Shown: positions 8,822-16,570, counted from the stretch's first letter. The stretch: DNA of 64,000 bases from RBG-13-51-18 sp050014095 (GCA_050014095.1 JBEKDZ010000001.1:62001-126000); one strand, 5' to 3'. Translations and numbers: made by a program. The notes: generated by a model from the letters alone, not told the origin.

Positions 8822-8849
8822 TTGACACTCGCCTTAAAAGAGTTATAAA
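8822..8849 (+). promoter_or_regulatory. probable sigma-70 promoter of the triple cupin genes
   Basis: TTGACA (8822-8827) and TATAAA (8844-8849) are separated by 16 bases. They lie about 60 bases upstream of the first of three tandem HCPL-family genes. Confidence 0.6.
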
Positions 8850-8909
8850 ATCAGACGATATATCGGCATCATTAAAACCCCATTTTCATAGATAGAAAGG
8901 AAAAAGATT

Positions 8910-9431
8910 ATGGCACAGTCGAAATACGGCAAGTATATCTGCACGGAGCTCAAGCCAAATATCCCCCTGCCCCCCTACCGCGCATGGGAACGGGACATGA
9001 TTGGGGATGGCTTATGGGACGGTTACCACCGCGGTCTGGAGCACGTCGTCTGGACGGACGCGGAGGTCATGCCCGGCGCTTTTTACTCGGAAATGGTCTG
9101 GCAGTGGAGCCAGAAATACCCCAACATGCGGCCGCGTCCCGTGCTAACTAAAGAGCAGATGGAAGAAATGGCGAAGCGGCCTGGCGGTCAGGGCGTGCCC
9201 CCGCATGCCCACCCCTTCCCGGAGCTGCTTTCCTTTTTCGGGACGGACATGAACCACCCGGAAGACCTCCGCGGCGAGGTGGAGTTCTGGATGGAGGACG
9301 AAAAATACATCTTCACCAAGAGCTTCGTCGTCTACATCCCGGCTAATGTCACCCATTGCCCGCTGAGAATCCTGCGTATGGACGACTCCTTCTTCCACTA
9401 TACTATCGGCCCCGGCGGGTCTTACGTCTAA
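8910..9431 (+). CDS. small cupin-like protein of the HCPL paralog family (copy 2)
   Basis: This 173-residue protein is the first of three tandem paralogs. The N-terminus MAQSKYGKYICTELKPN closely matches copy 4 (MAKTKYGKYIISELKPP). The metal motif is PPHAHPFPELLSFFGTDMNHPEDLRGEVEFWMED and the second motif is IPANVTHCPL. The C-terminus ends in HYTIGPGGSYV, again like copy 4. The residues expected to bind a metal (two His, Glu, then His) are present. AGAAAGGA precedes the ATG. Role unknown; the tandem arrangement suggests a hetero-oligomer or divergent ligand specificities. Confidence 0.78.
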   Translation: MAQSKYGKYICTELKPNIPLPPYRAWERDMIGDGLWDGYHRGLEHVVWTDAEVMPGAFYSEMVWQWSQKYPNMRPRPVLTKEQMEEMAKRPGGQGVPPHAHPFPELLSFFGTDMNHPEDLRGEVEFWMEDEKYIFTKSFVVYIPANVTHCPLRILRMDDSFFHYTIGPGGSYV

Positions 9432-9465
9432 TCCCGCAGCACTGAGAGAAAGAAAGGAAACGCTA

Positions 9466-9906
9466 ATGGCGAAAAAATACGAAAAAAACTTTGTGACCAA
9501 GGATAAACCCGGCTATAAATACCCCGCTTATTTGCACCCCGACGCCAAGACGACAAAGCGCCTCGCCTACATCGACCAGGATACCGTCAAGGGCGCGGAG
9601 TTCGGCTGCGAAAATATGTGGTTGCTGCCCGGCGGAGCCAAAGAGCAAAAAATCATGGACGCCAACACCCAGCCTTACGATAGATTCTTCGGCTTTTATG
9701 CCTTTAACTACGATAATATCCGCGATTTATGTGCAGAAATGGAAGTTAATATCGGCGGGGAAAAACACATCATAAAAAGAAGCGGCGCCATGTTTATTCC
9801 GGCTAACCTGGAGGTCGGCCCGCTCACTTTCCGCAACATTACCAAGCCGATATTCTTTACTATTGAGTTCCCCTGCGGCGAAGGTTTAAAGAAGAGTTAT
9901 CACTAG
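9466..9906 (+). CDS. HCPL-family cupin-like paralog lacking the metal ligands (copy 3)
   Basis: This 146-residue protein is the middle gene of the tandem trio, 34 bases after copy 2. It aligns to its sisters over the acidic strand (AEMEVNIGGEKHIIKRS) and the IPANL element. However, the HxHD motif is replaced by NTQPYDRFFGFYAF, and HCPL by VGPL. Every predicted metal ligand is therefore gone. The frame is intact and has a normal ribosome site (AAAGGAAA), so it is probably a functional non-catalytic partner rather than a pseudogene. That is inference. Confidence 0.7.
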   Translation: MAKKYEKNFVTKDKPGYKYPAYLHPDAKTTKRLAYIDQDTVKGAEFGCENMWLLPGGAKEQKIMDANTQPYDRFFGFYAFNYDNIRDLCAEMEVNIGGEKHIIKRSGAMFIPANLEVGPLTFRNITKPIFFTIEFPCGEGLKKSYH

Positions 9907-9917
9907 GTTATTCCTGT

Positions 9918-9957
9918 CATTGCGAGTCCTTCCGCAGAAGGACGTGGCAATCCCTAT
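9918..9957. repeat. copy of the CATTGCGAG repeat (left half)
   Basis: These 40 bases match, base for base by eye, the left half of the element at 56300-56391. They begin CATTGCGAGTCCTTCCGC and end GGCAATCCCTAT. What follows here is different: an ATCCCTATC...GATAGGGAT hairpin. Confidence 0.8.
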
Positions 9958-10018
9958 CTCTGACCCCAAAAGAGTGATAGGGATTTCCCATCTATCTAGC
10001 TTTTAAGGAGGTCAAGTC

Positions 10019-10483
10019 ATGGCAAAGACAAAGTATGGTAAATATATCATCAGTGAGTTAAAGCCACCCCGTGTTGAAGCCCCCTGGAGTCCCCCGAATC
10101 TAAGCGGCGCGGGGAAGGGTAAAGGCGGTCGTGTCCTGTATATGGATAGCAGTATTGTGCCCGGGGCGATGTACATGGAGTGCGTTTGGGTCATGCCGCG
10201 GCCGCAACTCAAGGCAGAGGATGTCGCCAAAGCAAAACGAACCGGCACAGGACCGCACACGCACGATTACGACGAAGTAATCGCTTTCTTCGGCACTGAT
10301 CTTAACGACCCTTATAACCTAGGCGCCGAGGTAGAGCTATGGCTGGATGATGAAAAACACATCATCACCAAGACCAGCCTGGTTTTTATACCGGCGGGGC
10401 TTAAGCACTGCCCGCTCACCTTCCTCCGCGTAGACAGGCCGGTGTTCCATTACACTACTGGACCCGCCAAGATGTATATGTAA
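10019..10483 (+). CDS. small cupin-like protein of the HCPL paralog family (copy 4)
   Basis: This 154-residue protein has the clearest cupin motifs of the family: GPHTHDYDEVIAFFGTDLNDP, then GAEVELWLDDEKHIITKTS, then IPAGLKHCPLTFLRVD. It is closest to copy 2 at both ends. TTAAGGAGGTC (about 10003-10013) is a strong ribosome binding site. It is separated from copy 3 by a repeat-containing gap of 112 bases, so it may have its own promoter. Confidence 0.78.
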   Translation: MAKTKYGKYIISELKPPRVEAPWSPPNLSGAGKGKGGRVLYMDSSIVPGAMYMECVWVMPRPQLKAEDVAKAKRTGTGPHTHDYDEVIAFFGTDLNDPYNLGAEVELWLDDEKHIITKTSLVFIPAGLKHCPLTFLRVDRPVFHYTTGPAKMYM

Positions 10484-10532
10484 AAACAAAAAAGGGGGGG
10501 CAGTCTGAAAATGTAGTAAAAATAGGAAATTA

Positions 10533-10688
10533 CGTCATTCCCGTGAAACTTGTCCCGTTCACGGTGAACCGTTCAGGGTGAACCCGTACTTGATACGGGA
10601 ACGGGAATCCAGCGTTCAAGCTGAAAATCATTTTTATGGATTCCCGATCAGAGCTTGCCCCGTACTCGATACGGGGTCGGGAATGACG
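10533..10688. repeat. 156-base MITE-like element with 11-base inverted ends
   Basis: CGTCATTCCCG (10533-10543) and CGGGAATGACG (10678-10688) are perfect inverted repeats bounding the element. Inside are nested palindromes: TTCACGGTGAA and TTCAGGGTGAA side by side (about 10559-10582), ACTTGATACGGG, and CCCCGTACTCGATACGGGG. It fills the gap between the convergent cupin and creatininase genes. Confidence 0.75.
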
Positions 10689-10718
10689 TTTTCGGATAGC
10701 CCCTCGGTCTTTCCACAG

Positions 10719-11543
10719 CTATTTTCTTTTAAGATAACCCTCAATACAATTGGCGACGACCTTGGTGTAAGTCTTGATATACTTTTCCGCAACGTCGATA
10801 TCGTAGCCAGCCGGATTGCCAAAGTAGCCGTCGGGTATCAGTTTCCTGGTTGCCGCATGGCTCTTACCCAACCCTTTAGCAAGGTCATCGAAGGTAAGTT
10901 TTGTTGGCGGCAGCTTTTTCGCTAGCGCAGTTCTCACATGCTCCGGGAAGTATTTTAGCATAACACCCGTTTCCAGCGAGCCGGCATGTATGTCAATGTA
11001 TTTTCCCGTCTTTTCCTGCAACGGCGGAGCTTTATGGATAAGGATATATTCCTCGGCGCCGGTAAGGTGTAGCCGGTTAATATCAGAATCACCTAAAAGA
11101 CAAACGGCGTCTATCGACATATCGCGGCGGGCGTCTTTTAAAGCCTCCAGTATAGCCAGGCAATGACCAATATCGCCATGCCAGTTAATTACAAACACCC
11201 TTCTAAATCCCCAGCTATGCAATGATGCCAGGATATCGTAAATAATGGCTTTCATGGTCTCCGACCGCATTGAGAAGGTGCCGGGGAAAACGCCGGTGCT
11301 CGGGCTAACGCCCCAGTAGGCGGGAGGGGCAATCAGAGGGGTAACGCCACGAGTCTCAAGCTCATGCTTAACCATTATGGTGACCAAGTAAGCGGCATAA
11401 GTATCTACTGCTAGTCCCATATGTGGTCCATGTTCTTCGATGATTCCGATAGGAAGCAGGACGATGGCGTCTTTACCGACCGCTTCCTCGATTTCCGGCC
11501 AGGTCATATCTACCATGGTCTCGTCAAAGATTGAATAACCCAT
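10719..11543 (-). CDS. creatininase family amidohydrolase
   Basis: This 274-residue protein has the creatininase signature. LLPIGIIEEHGPHMGLAVDTYAA contains the metal-binding Glu, His and Asp. VINWHGDIGH stands where the family has a GNGHGGN-type loop, and DIHAGSLETG carries the downstream Glu. Known members hydrolyse creatinine, formamidopyrimidines or, as MftE, small peptides. Lacking context, the substrate here is unknown. The stop lies 30 bases beyond the MITE-like repeat. An AGGAGGCATGC-type site precedes the ATG. Confidence 0.85.
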   Translation of the reverse strand: MGYSIFDETMVDMTWPEIEEAVGKDAIVLLPIGIIEEHGPHMGLAVDTYAAYLVTIMVKHELETRGVTPLIAPPAYWGVSPSTGVFPGTFSMRSETMKAIIYDILASLHSWGFRRVFVINWHGDIGHCLAILEALKDARRDMSIDAVCLLGDSDINRLHLTGAEEYILIHKAPPLQEKTGKYIDIHAGSLETGVMLKYFPEHVRTALAKKLPPTKLTFDDLAKGLGKSHAATRKLIPDGYFGNPAGYDIDVAEKYIKTYTKVVANCIEGYLKRK

Positions 11544-11621
11544 GCATGCCTCCTTGCCGGTATAGTGTAAAGCAATAAGCCCGGTAAATCTACGGAGAAT
11601 GAGGGGACAAGATTCAAAAAG

Positions 11622-11676
11622 AAAACAGTAACCAGGCGAGCCGGCTAATTACGCTGACCCGCCTGATTTGTTTTTC
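11622..11676 (-). terminator. terminator of the ribosomal protein operon
   Basis: On the minus strand CAGGCGGG...CTCGCCTG forms an imperfect hairpin, then a T-rich tract (about 11617-11630) follows. It lies just after rplL. No rpoB follows, unlike the classical beta operon. Confidence 0.6.
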
Positions 11677-11682
11677 CGAAGG

Positions 11683-12129
11683 CTATTTTATTTCAGCTTT
11701 AGCGCCGGCGGCTTCCAGCTTGGCTTTGGCGGCGGCGGCATCGTCTTTGTTAACGCCTTCTTTAACTGGCTTGGGCGCGCCTTCCACCAGGTCCTTAGAT
11801 TCTTTAAGACCCAGGTTGGTTAGCTCGCGGACGGCTTTAATGACGTTAATTTTATTGGCGCCGATTTCCGTGAGAATAACGGTAAACTCCACTTTTTCCT
11901 CGGCGGCTGGGGCGGCTTCACCTGCCGGGGCGGCGGCCGCAGCTACGGTAACGGGCGCGGCGGCGCTGACGCCGAACTCGGTTTCGAGCGCTTTGACCAG
12001 CTCTGCCAACTCCAGTACGTTCATGCCTTTAATCGCCGTCATAATCTCGTCAATGGCGCCGGACTTCTTGGCTTTGGCAGCCTTGGGTTTCGCTTCTTCT
12101 GCTTTTGCTTCTTTCACTTCATCTGCCAT
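11683..12129 (-). CDS. rplL: 50S ribosomal protein L7/L12
   Basis: This 148-residue protein contains the standard L7/L12 parts: the N-terminal dimerisation region (IDEIMTAIKGMNVLELAELVKALE), an Ala-rich hinge, and the C-terminal factor-binding domain (EFTVILTEIGANKINVIKAVRELTNLGLKE...). Before these there is an extra Lys/Glu/Ala-rich N-terminal stretch of about 24 residues (ADEVKEAKAEEAKPKAAKAK) not present in typical homologs of about 120-125 residues. It follows rplJ with 1 base between stop and start and is the last gene of the operon. Confidence 0.97.
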   Translation of the reverse strand: MADEVKEAKAEEAKPKAAKAKKSGAIDEIMTAIKGMNVLELAELVKALETEFGVSAAAPVTVAAAAAPAGEAAPAAEEKVEFTVILTEIGANKINVIKAVRELTNLGLKESKDLVEGAPKPVKEGVNKDDAAAAKAKLEAAGAKAEIK

Positions 12130-12130
12130 T

Positions 12131-12655
12131 TTATTTTACCTCCAATTGATTAATTCTACCTTGCAGTACTTGCGCTAATCCCCTCATGGGACCCGCAAGC
12201 ACGTTGACCAATCCGTAAATAGGACTCTGTATACCGCCGATAACTCTAGCTAGGAGTATTTCTCTCGATGGTAATTTTGCCAGAATCTCCAGCTCGCTGG
12301 CGCTTAAGACTCTATCCGGTAAAAAGCCCACTTTGATATTCAAGGCTATCTTGGAGACGCGCAGATAATCAGCGATAACTTTCATCGTCTGGCTGGGGTC
12401 GCCATAACCGAAAGCTACTGCCATCGGGTCTTTGAAAGCACCCGCCAGATGGCTTAAACCCGCATTTTTAGCGGCTATCTCCGCCAGTGAATTCTTTACC
12501 ACTTTATAATCGATTTTGGCGTCTCTTAATTTGCGGCGTAGTTCATTCATCTCGGATGTCTTGAGTCCGCGGTAATCGGTCAGGACGCCGATATTAGCTT
12601 TGGCGAATACCTCTTGTAGACTCGCTACCGCCTTTTTCTTCTTTTCCGTCGGCAT
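12131..12655 (-). CDS. rplJ: 50S ribosomal protein L10
   Basis: This 174-residue protein has the L10 pattern: an N-terminal rRNA-binding domain (NIGVLTDYRGLKTSEMNELRRKLRDAKIDYKVVKNSL) and a C-terminal helix that carries L7/L12 dimers. It is preceded by GGAGGT and by the L10 leader RNA at about 12690-12822. In the family, the L10-L7/L12 complex binds that leader and represses the two genes. Confidence 0.97.
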   Translation of the reverse strand: MPTEKKKKAVASLQEVFAKANIGVLTDYRGLKTSEMNELRRKLRDAKIDYKVVKNSLAEIAAKNAGLSHLAGAFKDPMAVAFGYGDPSQTMKVIADYLRVSKIALNIKVGFLPDRVLSASELEILAKLPSREILLARVIGGIQSPIYGLVNVLAGPMRGLAQVLQGRINQLEVK

Positions 12656-12689
12656 TTTTCATACCTCCTGAAATCCCGGGAACTCTAGG

Positions 12690-12822
12690 TAAATAAAAAG
12701 TCCCCATGCCAAACGCACGAGGACTTAAAAAATTCTTTAAGCTACATCCTCGGCAGGCATTCATTAAGTCCCTCGATTACACTCGGGACACCCGCTGTCT
12801 CGGGATTGCGATATTCAGTTGT
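12690..12822 (-). promoter_or_regulatory. ribosomal protein L10 leader RNA with attenuator-like hairpin
   Basis: The untranslated leader of rplJ-rplL has several hairpins on the minus strand. These include CCCGAGACAGCGGGTGTCCCGAG and a late AAGTCCTCGTGC...GCATGGGGACTT hairpin followed by TTTTATTT (about 12697-12729). The last looks like an intrinsic terminator. Placement and shape match the known L10 leader class (autoregulated by L10-L7/L12). I infer control by premature termination. Confidence 0.75.
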
Positions 12823-12828
12823 AGATAT

Positions 12829-12857
12829 ATTATAGCACAGCTTAAACGCGACGTAAA
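12829..12857 (-). promoter_or_regulatory. rplJ-rplL promoter inside the operon
   Basis: On the minus strand TTTACG (12852-12857), a 17-base spacer and TATAAT (12829-12834) form a good sigma-70-type promoter. It lies immediately downstream of the rplA stop, so rplJL can be transcribed separately from rplKA. Confidence 0.7.
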
Positions 12858-12858
12858 G

Positions 12859-13572
12859 CTAGCTGGCGCTTAAAGACGTTGCCGCTGTAACATCCAGCTT
12901 AACGCTTGGGCCCATCGTCGTGGTAATATAAGCGCTTTTAACATATTGTCCCTTGGCGCCGCTCGGTTTAGCTTTAACCACCGCTTCCATGATTGCCGTG
13001 AGGTTATCCACCAGCTTTTGTTCTTCAAAACTGACCTTGCCTACCGCTACATGGATAATGGACGTTTTATCCAGCTTATATTCCACCCTGCCTTTGCGGG
13101 CATCCTCGATGACGCGGGGCAAATCATTCATACCAACGACGGTGCCGGATTTAGGATTGGGCATCAGGCCCTTCCTGCCCAGGATTTTACCTAGCTTACC
13201 AACCTTGCCCATCATCTCTGGAACGGCGATGGCCGTATCAAAGTCGACCCAGCCTTCTTCCACTTTTTTAATAATGTCATCACCACCCACGAAGTCCGCC
13301 CCGGCGCCGGTAGCTATTCTTTCCGCTTCGCCCTGCGCAAAAACGAGGACGCGCACTTTCTTGCCCAAACCATGGGGCAGCAGAGCCACTCCCCTTATCT
13401 GCTGGGCAGCATTACGCGGGTCGAGACCCATACGTAGATGAAGCTCCACCGTCTCATCGAATTTGGCGGGGGCTGATTTTTTTATCAGTTCTACCGCCTC
13501 TTTTGGCTGATAGGCTTTGTCTCTATCTATTTTCTCTGCGGCTGCTCTATATTTTTTACCGTGCTCTACCAT
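12859..13572 (-). CDS. rplA: 50S ribosomal protein L1
   Basis: This 237-residue L1 protein of the ribosomal stalk has the family segments FDETVELHLRMGLDPRNAAQQIRG, GRKGLMPNPKSGTV and GAKGQYVKSAYITTTMGPS. Length is usual. It is one base from rplK (stop at 13574, start at 13572) and is probably cotranscribed with it. Confidence 0.97.
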   Translation of the reverse strand: MVEHGKKYRAAAEKIDRDKAYQPKEAVELIKKSAPAKFDETVELHLRMGLDPRNAAQQIRGVALLPHGLGKKVRVLVFAQGEAERIATGAGADFVGGDDIIKKVEEGWVDFDTAIAVPEMMGKVGKLGKILGRKGLMPNPKSGTVVGMNDLPRVIEDARKGRVEYKLDKTSIIHVAVGKVSFEEQKLVDNLTAIMEAVVKAKPSGAKGQYVKSAYITTTMGPSVKLDVTAATSLSAS

Positions 13573-13573
13573 A

Positions 13574-13996
13574 TTACTCCACCTTTATGCCCATACTCCG
13601 GGCGGTTCCCTCAATAGTTTTCATGGCAGCTTCGATGCTGTTAGCATGAAGGTCTTTCATTTTTAGCTCGGCGATTTCCTTGATTTTCTGTCTGGGAATT
13701 GTCCCGGCGACATCATGCCCGGCGCGCCCACCGGCTTTCTCCAGATTCAGGGCTTTTTTGATAAGGTCGGAGGCTGGCGGCGTGCGAGTAACGAAGGTAA
13801 AACTCCTATCCTCATAGATAGTGATTTCCACCGGTATGATGGAGCCAGCCTGTTTAGCTGTCCGCTCGTTATACTCTTTGCAGAAAGCCATGATATTCAG
13901 GCCATGCTGACCTAAAGCCGGACCGACCGGTGGGGCCGGATTAGCCTGCCCGGCAAGTATTTGTAGTTTGATTACTGCTTTAACTTTTTTTGCCAT
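13574..13996 (-). CDS. rplK: 50S ribosomal protein L11
   Basis: This 140-residue L11 of the GTPase-associated centre is recognised from KLQILAGQANPAPPVGPALGQHGLNIMAFCKEYN and the C-terminal AELKMKDLHANSIEAAMKTIEGTARSMG. Length is standard. It is separated from nusG by a 170-base gap holding a dispersed repeat. Confidence 0.97.
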   Translation of the reverse strand: MAKKVKAVIKLQILAGQANPAPPVGPALGQHGLNIMAFCKEYNERTAKQAGSIIPVEITIYEDRSFTFVTRTPPASDLIKKALNLEKAGGRAGHDVAGTIPRQKIKEIAELKMKDLHANSIEAAMKTIEGTARSMGIKVE

Positions 13997-14029
13997 TATT
14001 ATTCTCCTAGTTCCTTGAGCTGTCGCTCA

Positions 14030-14125
14030 TGGTGAGCCTGTCGAACCATGGCGATACACTTAACACTACCCTTCGACAAGCGTTCGACCGAGCTCACGCC
14101 GAGGGCTCAGGGTGAGCGGGACAAA
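14030..14125. repeat. CTTCGACAAG/GGGTGAGC intergenic repeat between nusG and rplK
   Basis: GAGCTGTCGCTCATGGTGAGCCTGTCGAAC and CCTTCGACAAGCGTTCGACCGAGCTCACGC...CTCAGGGTGAGC form inverted repeat units. Similar GGTGAGACTGTCGAACC is seen at about 16839-16855. The element interrupts the otherwise tight operon. Confidence 0.6.
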
Positions 14126-14166
14126 CACTATTCTTTTTTCAGCTTAAGGAACTCAATTTCAGAAAC

Positions 14167-14700
14167 TTACAATTTATCTATCTGTAAAAAGTCAAGCTCC
14201 ACCGGCGTTTCCTGGCCGAATAAGGAGAGAAGCACCTTGACTTTGCCTTTTTCCATGTTAATTTCATCCACCACGCCTACAAAATCGATAAAGGGTCCAT
14301 CCGTGACCCGGACGCTTTGCCCTTTACGGAAGCCAACTTTGACCTTGGGTGCTTCAGCCGTCATCTGCTTCAATATTTCGCTTACTTCTTTCTCGCGTAA
14401 AGGGGTGGGAGTATTGCCGCTGCCGACAAATCCGGTAACACCCGGGGTATTACGCACGATGCTCCAGGTATTTTCATCCATTTTCATCTCTACCAGGACG
14501 TAGCCGGGTAATATCTTCTTGGTTACCGTACGGCGGCGGCCGCTCCGGACCTCTATCTCATCTTCGGTAGGTATCACCACCTTTATAATTTCGCTACCCG
14601 AGTCCATGAACTTGATACGCTGCTCGAGGTTCTTCTTGACACGCTCTTCATGTCCCGAGTACGTATGAATGACATACCATTGTTTTTCAGTTTCCGCCAC
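14167..14700 (-). CDS. nusG: transcription termination/antitermination protein NusG
   Basis: This protein of about 177 residues has the NGN domain (EKQWYVIHTYSGHEERVKKNLEQR, then PGYVLVEMKMDENTWSIVRNTPGVTGFVG) and the KOW domain (GQSVRVTDGPFIDFVGVVDEI). I prefer the GTG start at 14700, giving VAETEKQWYV, because GTGAGG sits six bases upstream. A GTG at 14712 gives four more residues. It lies downstream of secE with an 81-base gap. Confidence 0.95.
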   Translation of the reverse strand: MAETEKQWYVIHTYSGHEERVKKNLEQRIKFMDSGSEIIKVVIPTEDEIEVRSGRRRTVTKKILPGYVLVEMKMDENTWSIVRNTPGVTGFVGSGNTPTPLREKEVSEILKQMTAEAPKVKVGFRKGQSVRVTDGPFIDFVGVVDEINMEKGKVKVLLSLFGQETPVELDFLQIDKL

Positions 14701-14781
14701 AAGCAACCTCACTACCCGAATTTCCGGAAAAAACTTTACAAGTATCGTCCATATGATAACCTCTGCCCGTAGCGAGCCTGG

Positions 14782-15000
14782 CTACTTTGCCATGAAAAGC
14801 CTGCTCACGAGTTCAGAAAAGCCAAAATCGAGGGTTCCCAGAACGAGAGCAAAGATTATGGTAACGATGAGCACCATCCCGGATAGATATATGGTTTCTC
14901 TCCGGCTGAGCCAGACCACCTTTTTCAGCTCATTGAGAATTTCACTGAAATATCTAAAGAGAAAAAATTGCCTTTTCTGTGGTGCAATTGGTTGCGTCAT
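14782..15000 (-). CDS. secE: preprotein translocase subunit SecE
   Basis: This 72-residue protein has one transmembrane helix (IYLSGMVLIVTIIFALVLG) after the amphipathic segment ILNELKKVVWLSRRET, which carries the conserved W(P/L)SR element. It is the single-helix type usual outside gammaproteobacteria. It lies between rpmG and nusG, its standard neighbourhood. Confidence 0.95.
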   Translation of the reverse strand: MTQPIAPQKRQFFLFRYFSEILNELKKVVWLSRRETIYLSGMVLIVTIIFALVLGTLDFGFSELVSRLFMAK

Positions 15001-15030
15001 ATCCCTTTACTTCCAAGCGCTTTAGCAGCG

Positions 15031-15198
15031 CTACTTTGTCTCCTTATGCATACGATGCATCCGGCAGCGGGGACAATATTTATTTAGCTCCAAGCGCTGC
15101 GAATCATTCTTCCTGTTTTTTGTCGTTGTATAGTTACGCTCCTTGCACTCGGAACAGGCAAGGTAGATAATGCCTCTAGCATCAGCTTTTTTAGCCAT
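15031..15198 (-). CDS. rpmG: 50S ribosomal protein L33
   Basis: This 55-residue open frame lies on the minus strand between tuf and secE. The protein starts MAKKADARGIIYLACSECKE and continues through RNYTTTKNRKND to LELNKYCPRCRMHRMHKE. It has two CxxC pairs, so it is the zinc-binding form of L33. It starts one base after the tuf stop codon. Confidence 0.95.
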   Translation of the reverse strand: MAKKADARGIIYLACSECKERNYTTTKNRKNDSQRLELNKYCPRCRMHRMHKETK

Positions 15199-15199
15199 T

Positions 15200-16405
15200 T
15201 TATTCTATAATACCGGTAACGGTGCCAGCACCTACCGTTCTGCCTCCTTCACGTATGGCGAAACGCAGACCTTTCTCCAAAGCTACGGGGTAAATAAGCT
15301 TTATCTTCATATTGATGTTATCGCCAGGCATGACCATCTCTACGCCCTGCGGCAGCTCGATGGTGCCGGTGACATCCGTCGTCCGGATATAGAACTGGGG
15401 TTTATAGCCGTTGAAGAAGGGAGTATGGCGTCCGCCTTCATCTTTGCTTAAGACGTATACCTGTGCCTCGGCATAGGTATGAGGTTTAATGGAGCCGGGA
15501 GCGGCGAGAACCATGCCGCGCTCGATATCTTCACGCTCTACGCCTCTCAATAGTGCGCCGATAGCATCGCCGGCTTCAGCCTGGTCGAGCATTTTATGGA
15601 ACATCTCCAGACCGGTAACGACGACACGGCGTGGCTCATGATGCAGACCGACAATATCAACCTCTTCGCCCACTTTAATTTTACCGCGCTCTACTCTCCC
15701 CGTAGGCACGGTGCCTCTGCCTTTAATGCTGAACACATCCTCAACATGCATTAAGAAGGGCTGGTCAACAACACGCTTCGGTGTAGGAATAAAGCTATCG
15801 ACGGCATCCATCAGCTGCAGGATAGGGCCGCACCACTGGCAATCTCTCTTACCGCAGCCGCATTCCAGGGCTTTAAGGGCGCTCACCCTGACTATCGGGG
15901 TTTTATCACCAGGGAACTCGTATTTGTTCAGGAGCTCTCTTACCTCTACCTCAACCAACTCCAGCAGCTCCTTATCTTCCATGGCATCAACCTTATTCAG
16001 AGCGACGACGATATAGGGCACGAGCACCTGGCGCGCTAGCAGAACGTGCTCACGAGTTTGTGGCATGGGTCCATCTGGAGCGCTGACGACCAGTATAGCG
16101 CCATCCATCTGGGCGGCGCCGGATATCATATTTTTAATGAAGTCGGCATGACCGGGGCAGTCGATATGGGCATAATGCCGCTTTTCCGTCTCATATTCGA
16201 CGTGCTGGATAGCGATGGTCATACCCCTGGCTTTTTCTTCCGGGGCATTATCGATGCTATCGAACGGGCGGAACTGGGTCTTGGTATTTTGTTTAGACAA
16301 GACCAGCGTTATCGCCGCGGTCAGCGTTGTTTTACCATGGTCAACGTGACCAATCGTGCCGACGTTTACATGCGGTTTTGACCTATCAAATTTCTGCTTT
16401 GCCAT
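15200..16405 (-). CDS. tuf: translation elongation factor Tu
   Basis: This 401-residue GTPase delivers aminoacyl-tRNA to the ribosome. G motifs are GHVDHGKT (residues 20-27), DCPGH (82-86) and NKVD (137-140). The G domain holds a Cys-rich insertion, ECGCGKRDCQWC, with Cys182, Cys184, Cys189 and Cys192, near the SALKAL motif. Most EF-Tu proteins lack these cysteines. GGGAGGATGAA precedes the ATG. It is transcribed after three tRNA genes. Confidence 0.97.
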   Translation of the reverse strand: MAKQKFDRSKPHVNVGTIGHVDHGKTTLTAAITLVLSKQNTKTQFRPFDSIDNAPEEKARGMTIAIQHVEYETEKRHYAHIDCPGHADFIKNMISGAAQMDGAILVVSAPDGPMPQTREHVLLARQVLVPYIVVALNKVDAMEDKELLELVEVEVRELLNKYEFPGDKTPIVRVSALKALECGCGKRDCQWCGPILQLMDAVDSFIPTPKRVVDQPFLMHVEDVFSIKGRGTVPTGRVERGKIKVGEEVDIVGLHHEPRRVVVTGLEMFHKMLDQAEAGDAIGALLRGVEREDIERGMVLAAPGSIKPHTYAEAQVYVLSKDEGGRHTPFFNGYKPQFYIRTTDVTGTIELPQGVEMVMPGDNINMKIKLIYPVALEKGLRFAIREGGRTVGAGTVTGIIE

Positions 16406-16425
16406 TTCATCCTCCCTTTATTCCG

Positions 16426-16498
16426 AGCCCACATTCGGATTCGAACCGAAGACCCCATTCTTACCAAGAATGTGCTCTACCGACTGAGCTATGTGGGC
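16426..16498 (-). tRNA. tRNA-Thr (GGT)
   Basis: This 73-base cloverleaf has an acceptor of GCCCACA/TGTGGGC, the anticodon loop TTGGTAA giving GGT, and a GGTTCGAATC T arm. CCA is not encoded. It lies directly upstream of tuf. Confidence 0.95.
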
Positions 16499-16570
16499 AT
16501 CGGTTAATATTATACCGATTTTAATCACTATTTGTCTATACCAGCAACGCGTTTGAATTCCAATTTATGG

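Noticed and set aside
11570..11682. rpoB/rpoC expected after rplL
   Set aside because: A terminator and an unrelated creatininase gene follow; the polymerase genes must lie elsewhere.
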